Made by a program: the position numbers and the translations under genes. From assembly GCA_905210415.1 (NCBI GenBank), contig CAJLWM010000007.1:1-60446 (forward strand): DNA of 60,446 bases, written 5' to 3'. The first letter of the stretch is position 1; each line of letters begins with the position of its first letter. Source of the stretch: an uncultured Prevotellaceae bacterium (GTDB taxonomy: Bacteria > Bacteroidota > Bacteroidia > Bacteroidales > Muribaculaceae). Shown here piece after piece: positions 17,471 to 27,600 of the stretch. The notes under the pieces are model-generated. The model saw only the letters and a program-made list of their open reading frames with translations. It was not told the DNA's origin and ran no database searches.

Positions 17471-17964
17471 AGAAAGCATTGATGTGCATAATGGCGTTGG
17501 TGATGCTGCTTGGAGTGGCAGGTTGCGATAATCTCGACGACGACCGCATAACCGGCCCGTGCCGCATCGACCTTGGCATGATAGGCACTTGGACGGTGTA
17601 TGGCGTGCATTCGGTGGGCGACTACCGCGTGTTTATCCGCGAACGCTCGGTGCCAAGCAATTTTCCATACACAGCCACCACCTATACTGGTAATGGAGGC
17701 GTGTTGCTGATGGGCGTGTCGGGTAGTGCAGGCGTTCAGCCTGTGGCGTATGAGATGGCTTGCCCATATTGCCGAAAGCACTCCATACTTATAGAGGTAG
17801 ACAACGAAAGCCTGCTGGCGGTGTGCCGCACGTGCGACTCGCACTTTGATGTGCTGATGGGAAGCGGTCAGCCTGTGAGCGGACCAGCGCACTCAAAGCA
17901 CTATGGATTGCACCGATATAACGTCAGACCAACTGTAAATGGTGGTTACCTGATCACAAATTAG
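17467..17964 (+). CDS. Rieske-fold-like lipoprotein with two CxxC pairs
   Basis: A 165-residue lipoprotein (lipobox Cys20, GVAGC). The C-terminal half follows the Rieske spacing CxxHGSxFDxxxGxxxxGPA, seen here as CRTCDSHFDVLMGSGQPVSG followed by PA, plus a final LHRYNV. However, both ligand pairs are altered: the first is C99-P-Y-C102 instead of CxH, and the second is C120-R-T-C123 instead of CxxH. This gives four cysteines where a [2Fe-2S] Rieske site has two Cys and two His, so a Cys4 site (iron or zinc) is plausible. It overlaps the aldo/keto reductase gene by 4 bases. Redox partnership is inference. Confidence 0.65.
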   Translation: MKKALMCIMALVMLLGVAGCDNLDDDRITGPCRIDLGMIGTWTVYGVHSVGDYRVFIRERSVPSNFPYTATTYTGNGGVLLMGVSGSAGVQPVAYEMACPYCRKHSILIEVDNESLLAVCRTCDSHFDVLMGSGQPVSGPAHSKHYGLHRYNVRPTVNGGYLITN

Positions 17965-17994
17965 CGATTATTTGGCACTAAATGGGGTAAAACA

Positions 17995-18026
17995 TTTGCA
18001 AAACACGGAATGATGTGTTAACTTTG
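17995..18026 (+). promoter_or_regulatory. Promoter of tRNA-Leu
   Basis: A -33 TTTG (17995-17998) and a -7 TAACTTTG (18019-18026) lie 20 bases apart. A leader with an imperfect hairpin (GCTAAAA at 18031 against TTTTAGC ending near 18069) separates it from the tRNA. Confidence 0.65.
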
Positions 18027-18079
18027 CATCGCTAAAATCCTCAGCGGTTTTGTTGAGCGGTTTTTTAGCAAACGAGGTC

Positions 18080-18164
18080 GCCCAGATGGTGGAATCGGTA
18101 GACACGAGGGACTTAAAATCCCTTGGCTATTGCAGCTGTGCGGGTTCAAGTCCCGCTCTGGGTA
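18080..18164 (+). tRNA. tRNA-Leu (UAA)
   Basis: The cloverleaf is complete: acceptor arms GCCCAGA and TCTGGGT, an anticodon loop CTTAAAA giving UAA, a long class II variable arm and the T-arm GCGGGTTCAAGTCCCGC. The 3' CCA is not encoded. A discriminator A at 18164 fits leucine. Confidence 0.95.
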
Positions 18165-18220
18165 CACGGATGAGATGCTTGATAATCAAAATTTGGTTGT
18201 CAAGCATTTATTAGTTTTAT

Positions 18221-18332
18221 CCCAATTCGGTCATTAGGGATTGAATGTATTTCGAGATTTAGATGCCTTATAAAAGCCGAAAGACTCAAAGCAGTATAAA
18301 AAATACATTTACGGCATAATGACCGATTTGGG
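18221..18332 (+). repeat. Dispersed intergenic repeat element, copy 1 (short form)
   Basis: A 112-base element bounded by an imperfect terminal inverted repeat, CCCAATTCGGTCATTA at 18221 and its near reverse complement ATAATGACCGATTTGGG at 18316-18332. The interior (GATGCCTTATAAAA at 18262, then a CGAAAGAC and an AAGCAGTA-type block) is clearly homologous to the reverse complement of 30178-30361. It carries no ORF, which suggests a MITE-like or REP-like element. It lies between tRNA-Leu and the amidase gene. Confidence 0.7.
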
Positions 18333-18373
18333 TTAATCGGTTAGAGAGAAATATCATAAACACTATAGATGTC

Positions 18374-19516
18374 ATGAAAAAATGGATTGTGATGGCGCTT
18401 GCCCTGTGCGTGGCATGCTGTGCTATGGATGCCGCAGCAGCCAAAAAGGGATTGAAAGGTAGGGTGATATATGTGAATGCCGGCCATGGCGGATGGACTG
18501 CCAACGACCGTCCGATTGCCACTATCAACCATGCCGTGATGGATACCCTTGGATTTTATGAAACAAAAACGAATCTTTGGAAAGCCTTGGAGCTGTGCAA
18601 TAAACTGCGAGCTGCGGGTGCTGAGGTGGTGATGTCGCGCACCAAGAATGGCTATGTCACGCGAGGTCAAGCCAATGCTACGCCGCTCGACCATGTGGAA
18701 ACCGATGCCGACGAGAATGGTCAGCAACAGATAGTGGGGCTCGAACGCATAGCTTGCCAAGTGGATTCGATTAATCCTGATTACTTTATCTCTATTCATA
18801 GCAATGCGCATGTCGACGGGTCGCCGGTCAATTACCTTGTGCTGATGTATCGCGGTGAGACTGGCAAGGAGTATGCTCCTGGCAGCATCGACCGTTGCAA
18901 GCAGGCTTTCCCATATATTTGGGATAATCCGCTGAGCAGTTGGACCTCGTCGAGCCCTGAAGACCCGTATATCGCAGGTGATATCTCGTGGATGGGCGGC
19001 ACGGCTCCGGGTAAGGCCAACCGTTTGGGCTACACCGGATTCCTGCAAGTGCTAAAGCATCGTGTGCCTTGCTTCCTTGCAGAGGGCTCGTTTCACACCT
19101 ATCAGCCAGAACGTCATCGCCTGCTCAATCGCGACTATTGCCGAATGGAGGGTGTGCGCTATTTCCGCGCCATCAATGCCTTTTTTGGCGGTAAGCCTGA
19201 GAAGACAGGTTATATAGTAGGCGAACTGAAGGATGCCAAAGAGGTGATGGATCATCCGCTGTTTCATTACCAGAAAGATAGTTTCGACCAATACCGCCCA
19301 GTGAATGGTGCGATGGTGTATCTGCTTGATAACCGAGGTGTGGCTATTCGCGCTTATCACACCGATGGCGAGTGGAATGGCGTGTTTGTGTTCGACGGTG
19401 TAGCGCCAGGAAAATACACCCTCAGAATGGAGGCTTACGGCTATAAGACAACTACCGAAAGTGTGAGCGTGGTGGCTGATAAAACCACATATGTGAAGGC
19501 ACAAATGAGTAGATAG
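18374..19516 (+). CDS. N-acetylmuramoyl-L-alanine amidase (Amidase_3) with C-terminal beta-sandwich
   Basis: A 380-residue secreted peptidoglycan hydrolase that cleaves the amide bond between MurNAc and the peptide stem. After a signal peptide, the Amidase_3 fold shows its zinc ligands in NAGHGG, the glutamate of YETKTNL and the histidine of SIHSNAH, with the catalytic glutamate in LAEGSFHTY. Residues about 285-380 form a carboxypeptidase-regulatory/PEGA-like beta domain (GVAPGKYTLRMEAYGYKT). This gene opens the exported-protein module that runs to 30152. Confidence 0.87.
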   Translation: MKKWIVMALALCVACCAMDAAAAKKGLKGRVIYVNAGHGGWTANDRPIATINHAVMDTLGFYETKTNLWKALELCNKLRAAGAEVVMSRTKNGYVTRGQANATPLDHVETDADENGQQQIVGLERIACQVDSINPDYFISIHSNAHVDGSPVNYLVLMYRGETGKEYAPGSIDRCKQAFPYIWDNPLSSWTSSSPEDPYIAGDISWMGGTAPGKANRLGYTGFLQVLKHRVPCFLAEGSFHTYQPERHRLLNRDYCRMEGVRYFRAINAFFGGKPEKTGYIVGELKDAKEVMDHPLFHYQKDSFDQYRPVNGAMVYLLDNRGVAIRAYHTDGEWNGVFVFDGVAPGKYTLRMEAYGYKTTTESVSVVADKTTYVKAQMSR

Positions 19517-19541
19517 ACGTTTAGATTTATAAATATCAGTG

Positions 19542-19583
19542 AAAAAAACGGTGGGGATTAACAAGAGTCCTTGCCGTTTTTTT
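19542..19583 (+). terminator. Terminator after the amidase gene
   Basis: AAAAAACGG and CCGTTTTTTT pair around a partly paired interior (GGGGATTAACAAGAGTCC), 26 bases past the stop codon, and end in a T-run. Confidence 0.7.
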
Positions 19584-19701
19584 GTGCCTATAAGGTGTTC
19601 ACTGCTAATCTATTCGCATTGAGTAATGTGTTGTGAGTGGTGTGAGGTGAATAAATATTGTTAAATATTGTAAAAAGCGGTAATAAAAAATTATGAAATG
19701 T

Positions 19702-19709
19702 TATATTTG
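19702..19709 (+). promoter_or_regulatory. -7 promoter box for the LRR surface protein gene
   Basis: TATATTTG matches TAnnTTTG and lies 97 bases before the ATG at 19806. The -33 element is not clear. Confidence 0.45.
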
Positions 19710-19805
19710 CGAAGTAATTCAGTCGAAAAAGATTTGATATGAAAGATAAATGGCCCGCTTTTGTGTCAAATGGTAAAAATATAAAGGGGCCTATATGGAA
19801 GCAAT

Positions 19806-22199
19806 ATGAAGAAATATTTACTCGTTGCGGCTGCGATGGCACTATGTAGTAGTGCGTATGCAGCAATTGGTGATGAATTTACGGTAGGAGATGTTACCTA
19901 TTTAGTAAAAAGTGAAAACACCGTGTCGATTAAGTCTGCCAGCAGTAGTGCTACTTCATTCTCGCTGACCGAGACGGTAAGCGACGGAACCAGCACATAC
20001 ACTGTGGTGGCTGTAGACGACTATGCTTTCCGTTATTCAGAGGCGTCAACCATTGTGTTGCCTGCCACAGTGCAAAGCTTAGGCTACGGTGCTTTTATGA
20101 GCACTCAAGCGAGTAGCATTACACTATCTCGCGATTTGAAGACAATCGGAGACTATTGTTTCTATGCGGCTCGAAGTTTGCCTACCATCACAATTCCTGA
20201 AGGCGTTGAGGAAATCGGTACAGACAAAAATTCGAGCGCGTTTGGCACATGCTATGCTCTTAAGGAAATAAAATTTCCATCTACACTGAAAAAGATTTGG
20301 AACTCAACATTCTATCACTGCGGTTTGGAAAGTGTGACTTTGCCAGACAATGTTACAGAGGTTTGCAAGAATGCTTTCAACTCATGTGATAAGCTCACCA
20401 CAGTAACATTGTCAAAGAACCTCGAAATTCTTGGCGAAGGTGCGTTTGGTGAGTGCAAGGCTCTTACTACTATTAATAATGTGCCATCCACTTTGAAGTC
20501 GATTGGTGGTGAAGCATTCTTTGATTGCCCAATCACTTCGTTCACTATCCCTGCAGCATGTGAAGAAGTGGGAGCACGCGCCTTTTCAAATACTGCTTGT
20601 GTCACCATCGATGTGGCATCAGGCAACAAGAATTACGTGAAGATTGGTGATGCTGTCTATACAACTGATAAATCTCTTCTTGTGGCATATCCTCCAAAGT
20701 CAACAGTTACTACTGTGAATGTGGAGAAAGGATGTAAGGGCATCTATGGTGGTGCTTTCCAAGGCGCACAAGTCACTACTGTGACATTGCCTTCAACGGT
20801 GATTGCGCTCGACGATTTTGCTTTCTGCCAATCAGCGCTTTCAAGCATCAAGTTGTCGGAGAATATCGTTTATATCGGCGAACAAGCATTCGCTGCAACT
20901 AAGATCACATCGATGACAGTGCCAAACGGACTCCGTGATTTGCCAGACGCAGTGTTTGCAGGTTGCGAGAGCCTAACCTCTGTGACATTCGGTAGCAATC
21001 TGAAGACATTTGGTATTCGACAATTTTATAAGGACACAGCGCTGAAGGAAGTTCACTTCACTGGTAGCAAGGCTCCAGAAATCGGTTACTGGGACTATAC
21101 CAGTCAGACCCCATTCTTTGGTGTTCCTGATAAGCAAGTGATAGTGTATGTGCCAAAGGGTACTGCTGAAGCATATAAGGATTTTGGCGAGTTCGACGCT
21201 GTGGCATCGATCACTGAGAACGCAACAGGCATCTTCACCCCTACAAGCATCACTCCAGCCGACAAGGCTGAAGTCACCACTCTTGATAAGCTTACATTCA
21301 ACTTCGCAGAGAATGCTACTATTGTGAATAGAAACCCTGCCATCAAGGTGCTTTGCGGCAATTTGGTTGGCGGTATTCCAATGGGCGAAACTGTGGAAGT
21401 GGGAATGTGGTTGATCAACAACAACAAACCAGCATCGCCATACGCAGTGCCTCTTGACGAATACGGTGAAGACGGTATGCCTATCAATATGGCGGACGGT
21501 AAGACCTACTTTGTGATTGTGCCAGCAGGTACGTTTAAAAACGCAGCCGGCGACCTTAACGAGGAAATCACATTGCAATACGCCGGCAAGTGGGTAGAAC
21601 CACAATTCATGCCAATTGCAGTATCTCCAGAGAGCGGCTCAGAATTGAAGCAACTTGAGAACGTGTTCTTGACATTTGAATCTGCTCCTAAGAAGGTTTA
21701 TAACTGCTCATCGAAGGTGAAACTTATTGAAGGTACATTGGAAAACGGTGTTCCTGTAGGTAAGGAAACAATGGGTGATGCCGACGAATGGATTGTGAAT
21801 GTCGTTGGCAACAAGTTGCAAGTGTTCCCTGGCGACCTTGACTATTACTTGACTCCAATTGTTCTCGAAAAGAATAAGGAATACTACTTGGTAATCGGCG
21901 AAAGGGCTGTTTACAGTGCAAGCAACGTCTACAACAAGCAGATTGTGCTGAAATATACTGCAAAGGGTAGCAGCGGTGTTGAGGTTGTTGAAACCGATGC
22001 TTACGTAGTGAAGAATGGTGATGCTATTGAAGTTGGCGTTACAGGCGAAGCAACCGTGCAAGTATTCAATGCAGCAGGTGTGATGGTTGGTAACGTGGCA
22101 ACAGCCGACGTGGCAACATTCGACGGTTTGAACAGCGGCGTATATGTAGTGCGCATCGTCAGCAAAGCCGGTGTTAAGACCGTGAAAGTAGCGATTTAG
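19806..22199 (+). CDS. BspA-like leucine-rich repeat surface protein with T9SS tail
   Basis: A 797-residue exported protein. A signal peptide (residues 1-20) is followed by about twelve BspA/LRR_5 repeats (typical units LTTVTLSKNLEILGEGAFGE and ITSMTVPNGLRDLPDAVFAG) to about residue 450. Two similar Ig-like/SbsA-like beta domains follow (TPADKAEVTTLDKLTFNFAE, and SPESGSELKQLENVFLTFES). The last 70 residues are a type IX sorting domain (VQVFNAAGVMVGNV, then GLNSGVYVVRIV). BspA-type proteins bind host matrix proteins or other bacteria. It is the first of three T9SS cargo genes in a row. Confidence 0.85.
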   Translation: MKKYLLVAAAMALCSSAYAAIGDEFTVGDVTYLVKSENTVSIKSASSSATSFSLTETVSDGTSTYTVVAVDDYAFRYSEASTIVLPATVQSLGYGAFMSTQASSITLSRDLKTIGDYCFYAARSLPTITIPEGVEEIGTDKNSSAFGTCYALKEIKFPSTLKKIWNSTFYHCGLESVTLPDNVTEVCKNAFNSCDKLTTVTLSKNLEILGEGAFGECKALTTINNVPSTLKSIGGEAFFDCPITSFTIPAACEEVGARAFSNTACVTIDVASGNKNYVKIGDAVYTTDKSLLVAYPPKSTVTTVNVEKGCKGIYGGAFQGAQVTTVTLPSTVIALDDFAFCQSALSSIKLSENIVYIGEQAFAATKITSMTVPNGLRDLPDAVFAGCESLTSVTFGSNLKTFGIRQFYKDTALKEVHFTGSKAPEIGYWDYTSQTPFFGVPDKQVIVYVPKGTAEAYKDFGEFDAVASITENATGIFTPTSITPADKAEVTTLDKLTFNFAENATIVNRNPAIKVLCGNLVGGIPMGETVEVGMWLINNNKPASPYAVPLDEYGEDGMPINMADGKTYFVIVPAGTFKNAAGDLNEEITLQYAGKWVEPQFMPIAVSPESGSELKQLENVFLTFESAPKKVYNCSSKVKLIEGTLENGVPVGKETMGDADEWIVNVVGNKLQVFPGDLDYYLTPIVLEKNKEYYLVIGERAVYSASNVYNKQIVLKYTAKGSSGVEVVETDAYVVKNGDAIEVGVTGEATVQVFNAAGVMVGNVATADVATFDGLNSGVYVVRIVSKAGVKTVKVAI

Positions 22200-22230
22200 T
22201 CTAAATATTAGGATATATTATGTGTTTTGG

Positions 22231-22275
22231 TGGGGTGTGTTGCCAGTGATGGTGACACACCCCATTTGTTTTTCT
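22231..22275 (+). terminator. Terminator after the LRR protein gene
   Basis: TGGGGTGTGT (22231-22240) pairs with ACACACCCCA (22255-22264) and is followed by TTTGTTTTTC. It lies 31 bases past the stop codon. Confidence 0.8.
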
Positions 22276-22446
22276 TTACATTTTTAGTTAATGTGCATTA
22301 AATGTAAGAGGCGTGTGTAAGTGGTTGATTGTCTTGATTGTATGCAAAAATGCTGATTTGTGGCAAGAATATACGGTTTGTAAGGAAAATCTAAAAATAA
22401 GTGATAAAAAACTAAAAGAACTATGTAATTTCTTATAAAATGTTTT

Positions 22447-22454
22447 TAAATTTG
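22447..22454 (+). promoter_or_regulatory. -7 promoter box for the protease-adhesin operon
   Basis: TAAATTTG followed by C matches the -7 consensus, 40 bases before the ATG at 22494. Together with the terminator at 22231 it implies a separate transcript for the protease and adhesin genes. Confidence 0.55.
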
Positions 22455-22493
22455 CGGTATTAGATTGGTTGTATAAGAGATAAATGATAGACT

Positions 22494-24641
22494 ATGGGAA
22501 TTAAGACTATTTTACTCGTGTTTATGGCGAGCGGTGCATTGTTGTGTAACGCCGATGTATCGAAATTGACGTCAAATTCGCGATTAGATTTGCTGGAGGA
22601 ATCCAGTAGAAGCGTGTTGAAAAGTGTAAATGCCAAAGAGCCGATGGTGTCAGCATTCATCAAGTATGACAACCCTGATTGTGTAGGCGAAATGCAGAAA
22701 CTCGGGGTGGAAGTGCGTTCGCAGTCGGCAAGTGTTCTCACTGTGTATATTCCTCTAAACAAAGTGGAGGCCGTGAGCGACCTTGACGGCGTGGTGGCCA
22801 TACAGACAGGCGAGAAGGTAGACTATCTGATGGACTTTGCAAGAAAGGCCACATTGGTAGATAAGGTGCAAGCCGGTACAGCGCCTCTTGAGACACCTTT
22901 CCTTGGAAAAGGTGTGATTGTGGGTGTTGTGGATGGTGGTCTTGATTTCACTCACCCTGCATTTCGCACGGCCGATCGCTCGGAGTTGCGATTGAAAAGA
23001 GTGTGGGTGCAAGACGGCAAGGGCGGTACGCACCCCGATGGCTATTCGTTTGGCAATGAATATAAGACTACTGAAAGCATACTTGCGGCAGAAACCGATT
23101 ATCACTATTTCTCTCATGGTAGCCACGTGATGAATATCGCGGCAGGTGCCGACAAGCAAGACGGAAATGTGTATTATGGCGTGGCGTCGGAGGCCGATTT
23201 GGCTTTCTCTAATTTCACCGATGAGAGCACAAGCATAGTGGATGCCATTCATTACCTATTTAAATATGCCGATGAGGCCAAGCAACCGATGGTGGTGAAT
23301 ATGAGCCTTGGTTCGCAGATGGGTCCGCACGATGGCACATCGCTTGTTGATGTGGCAATCGATGAGTTGGTAGGTCCAGGCAAAATCATCGTGGGTGCTT
23401 CGGGCAACGACGGACTTGTGCCTGTGCATGCGCAAAAGACATTTACCAGCGAGAGCAACCAGATGTTTATGGGTCTTGCCTTCAAAGCCGAAACGCAAGG
23501 CTTTTGCCCGATTGATATTTGGGGCGAGCCTGGTAAGACAATGAAAGTGAATGTTGTGACTGTAGACAAATCTACAGGTAAGATAGTGTATAAGAGCCGT
23601 ACTTTCGACGCCTCGAAAACCTACACCGGCAAGGTGACTTTGCAGAAGCCTTACGACCAGTCGAGCGGCTATTTTGATATTGCCACTGGCATAAGCCCGC
23701 TTAACAATAAGCCTAATGTGAGAATGACCTTGAATATCGGTGACTTCTATCCTGATAAAGCTTTGGCATTTATTGTCACTGGCGAAGATGGCGAAACAGT
23801 GCATGCGTGGACAAGTTCTACCTACGCCGTGTTCCGCCAACAGACCTCCGCAATGGATGAACCCGACCTCACCACTTCTATGTGTGAAATTGGTGGCGTG
23901 GCAAAGGGCATCATCAGCGTGGGATCTTATAACACTCGCAAGGATGTCCTTCTCGAAGACGGCACTTTGAGCGAATCGGCGTTTGCCGATGGCGAATTGT
24001 CGCAGTTCTCCAATAGAGGTCCTTCGGTGGATGGACGTATGAAGCCAGATATCTCAGCGCCAGGTAGCCAAATTGTGTCGGCGTTGAATAGTTTCGGAGG
24101 CTATTCAGAGGGCTTGGTGGCTACACACACTTGGGGTGACAAGAAATACTATTATGGCTCTATGCTTGGCACATCTATGGCATCGCCACATGTGGCAGGT
24201 GTGATTGCCACATGGCTTGGCGCTTGCCCAACGTTGACCCCCGATAATATACGAAGCATCTTCAGCAAGACTGCGATTTCCGACAAGTTTACGGGCGAAA
24301 CTCCTAACAATAGTTGCGGTTACGGTAAGATTGACGCATACAACGGATTGATAGAAGTGTTGAAAAACTATGCATCGATAGACGATGTGAAGGACGATAC
24401 CGACGAATCGGTGATATGCCGTGTGGAAAATGGCAATCTGCAGATAGTGTTGCTTGATAACATCAAGAATGCCGAGGTGGCAGTGTATAATGTCACTGGA
24501 GCCATGATTGACAGAGCTTTGGTGAGCGGCGAGATGGGCGAGCAGTACAATCTGTCGCTTGAGGACAAAGCCAAGGGCGTGTATTTGGTGAGTGTGAACA
24601 CTCCAAGCAAGAAATATACATTTAAAGTTTTAAATAGATGA
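22494..24641 (+). CDS. Subtilisin-like serine protease (S8) with T9SS tail
   Basis: A 715-residue secreted protease. The catalytic triad is visible in family motifs: Asp147 in VVDGGLDFTHPAF, His208 in SHGSHVMNIAAG and Ser561 in GTSMASPHVAG. An N-terminal inhibitor-like propeptide (about residues 45-105, VSDLDGVVAIQTGEKV) precedes the catalytic domain, which contains a roughly 200-residue insertion. The C-terminal 75 residues form a T9SS sorting domain (VAVYNVTGAMIDRALV, GVYLVSVN). Its stop overlaps the next ATG (ATGA at 24638), so it is translationally coupled to the adhesin gene. Confidence 0.9.
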   Translation: MGIKTILLVFMASGALLCNADVSKLTSNSRLDLLEESSRSVLKSVNAKEPMVSAFIKYDNPDCVGEMQKLGVEVRSQSASVLTVYIPLNKVEAVSDLDGVVAIQTGEKVDYLMDFARKATLVDKVQAGTAPLETPFLGKGVIVGVVDGGLDFTHPAFRTADRSELRLKRVWVQDGKGGTHPDGYSFGNEYKTTESILAAETDYHYFSHGSHVMNIAAGADKQDGNVYYGVASEADLAFSNFTDESTSIVDAIHYLFKYADEAKQPMVVNMSLGSQMGPHDGTSLVDVAIDELVGPGKIIVGASGNDGLVPVHAQKTFTSESNQMFMGLAFKAETQGFCPIDIWGEPGKTMKVNVVTVDKSTGKIVYKSRTFDASKTYTGKVTLQKPYDQSSGYFDIATGISPLNNKPNVRMTLNIGDFYPDKALAFIVTGEDGETVHAWTSSTYAVFRQQTSAMDEPDLTTSMCEIGGVAKGIISVGSYNTRKDVLLEDGTLSESAFADGELSQFSNRGPSVDGRMKPDISAPGSQIVSALNSFGGYSEGLVATHTWGDKKYYYGSMLGTSMASPHVAGVIATWLGACPTLTPDNIRSIFSKTAISDKFTGETPNNSCGYGKIDAYNGLIEVLKNYASIDDVKDDTDESVICRVENGNLQIVLLDNIKNAEVAVYNVTGAMIDRALVSGEMGEQYNLSLEDKAKGVYLVSVNTPSKKYTFKVLNR

Positions 24642-27600
24642 CTATGAAAAAGTTTAGTTTATCGTTACTTGCGCTTGCTGTGGGATTTGTGGCAGGGGCG
24701 CAGACATTCAGCGGTGGCGATGGCAGTGAGGGTTCTCCTTATCTGATAAAGACCGTCGCCGACATGAATGAGTTGTCGAGTGTTGTGCTTGGTGGCAACA
24801 ATCTTGCCGGCAAGTTTGTTCAGTTAGAGAATGATATTACCTATAGCAGCACCGACAAGGCTGTCCAGATTGGTAATAACTTGAAGAAATTTAATGGTAC
24901 ATTTGATGGTAAGAATCATACAGTGAGTGGATTCACACTCACAGGTACTAACTATCAAGCCATTTTCGGTTTTGCCGATAAGTTGGCGGTGATTAAGAAT
25001 CTTAAGGTTGCAAATGCGTCAATCACCAGTAGCAGCAGTTATTCGGGTGTTATAGCAGGAGCCAACAATGGTGTGATAGAGAATTGCCAGGTGGTTGATG
25101 CCACGATGTCATCAACAGGAGGCTCGTTTAAGGGCGGTGTAGCTGGTCAATCGGCTGGTACTGTGAAGAATTGCTCGTTTTCTGGCACTATCACCACCTC
25201 ACAATCGGCAGCCGGTTGTATCGTGGGTCAGAATACGGGTAAGATATATTCGTGCTATTCGTCAGGAACAATTGTTTCTAACAGCACAAGCAGCACATCC
25301 ACTCACCTTGGCGGTATCGCTGCTATTTCTATAGGACTTAGTTCTGAACCAGAAATCACCGATTGCTACTTTATAGGAACAATCAATGGCGGATCGCAAA
25401 ACTGCTGCGGTGGTATTGTGGGTACAGCCAACAAGACAGCAATCGCTGATTGTTTTTCTGCAGCATATATTTCGGGAGTTGATGGATCGTCGTATACCGG
25501 CGGTATTGTTGGCACCATCGATTCAGGCTCGATAAAGAATTGCTACAGCGCAAGCACTGTGTATAATGAAGACAGTCCTAACGTTGGTGGCGTGATTGGT
25601 TATTTGGGTAGTCGAGATGTTGTGACTGTAGAGAATGTGCTCGTATATGGCGCAATCTTCAGCGGCGTGCTTTCGCGCCACGAAGGTTGTGAACTAGTGG
25701 GAACACAGGTAGGCCAATTATCGATGAAGAATTGCTTCTTTGATTTGCAGATGTGTGGCAACTACTCAGTGGGTGGCGCCATGAACACAAAGGCAATGAC
25801 CGATGGCACTGCATTTGAAGGATTTGACACCGAAGTGTGGACATTCACAAAGGGTATGTATCCACGTTTGAAGAAATTTGCCGATTTGGAGGTTGCTAAG
25901 CTTTATGCTGTGCCAATCTACCTTGCCGATGGCGATGCTTCATCGAGAGTGAAGAAGAATTTCACCCTTGGTGAGTATGCCGATGTGGAGTGGCAATTGT
26001 CAGACAGCGAATTGGTTAAGGTTAATGGTAACAATGTGAGCGTAACTCGCGGAAGCAAGGTTGAGGACGTGGTGATTACCGCTTATCTTGGCGAAAGCAC
26101 CAAGCGTAGCCTTGTGAAGATTTATCCAGTGATTTTCTCAGGCGAAGGCACAGAAGCCAATCCATACTTGATTTCTTCGCGCGCCGATATGGATAAATTG
26201 TCGGAGGCTGCAAGTGCACAAAACCTTTCGTTTGAAAGAGAATACTTCAAGATGACTGGTGATATCGATATGGGCGGCACAGCATTTTCGCCTATTGCAC
26301 CAGCAAGTGGCCTTAATGCCTTTGCCGGCATATTTGATGGCGCAGGCTATTCATTGAATAATTTCGCCCTTGACAATGCTACAGATAAGAAACTCAATAG
26401 CGCATTGTTTGGCAAGGTTTCTAAAGACGGTGTTGTGAAAAACCTCACAATCGCTGCTACCGACGGATTTAAGGTGTATAGAAACTTCGCTCCATTTGTT
26501 TGCTATCTGTATGGTATAGTGGAGAATTGTGTAAATTACGCATCGTTTACTGCTTCGGATGGCTTCTCTGGAGGCTTGGTGTATATCATACAGGAAAGTG
26601 GTGTTGTGAGAAATTGCTTGAATTTGGGTAATGTCACCACAAAAGCTATTGGTGCTGTTGGCGGTGTAGCCAACACAAACTATGGCACTATTGAAGGCAC
26701 AATGAATGCCGGCGCAATCACTGTAGACGGCACAGCAAACAATAAGATTGGTGGTCTTGTGGCTTCTAACAATGGCGTGATGAAGAATGTGATGAACGCT
26801 GGTGTTGTGAATTCGGCAACTGGCGTGACAGGCGTAGGTGGTATTGCAGGTGAGACAAAAAACGGTTCTACAATAGAGAATGCTCTGTCGGTTGCCCCAG
26901 TAATCCCTAATGGAAATTATAATAATGTGGGTGCTGTGGTTGGCTTGCTTGTTGCCGGCACAAAAATCACAGATGCCTTTTATGATAGTCAGATTGCTTT
27001 GTATCCAAGCCTCGGCGTAAAGGGCGTGGCAACATCTAAGCTGATTGACACTAACGAGACTTTATTTGCCGATGCTTCGGCATGGACTCGCGTGTCGGGT
27101 GAATATCCAGTGCTTAACACCTTCGCAAGCAATGAGGCGGTGAAATTCTTCGCCACACCTGTTGTGATAAGCGATGGTAGCACGAGAGATCAACTCGTTG
27201 AGGGCTTCGCATTGCCAGCAAGCATTACTTGGAATACAAAGACAGCCAGTGTGTTTACTGTTGTTGACGGCAAGTTGAATATAAACGAATCGGATGATTA
27301 CGCCGAAGACGTGCTTGTTGGAACAAAGGATGCGTTCACTCGTACCATCCCTGTGGCTACATTTGGTAAGTTCCTTGCAGGTGATGGCACAGAAGCCAAT
27401 CCTTATCAGATAGCAACAGCCGCCGACCTCGTGAAGTTATCTAATCTTACAGCTAAGTCGGGCAGCAATTTTGAGGGTAAGGCTTTCAAGGTGATGAACG
27501 ACATTGACATGGCTGGTGTTGACATCAACCCAATCTCTGGCAGCGAAAGCGCTGGCTTTAGCGGAAAGTTTGACGGTAATGGCAAGACCTTAAGGAATCT

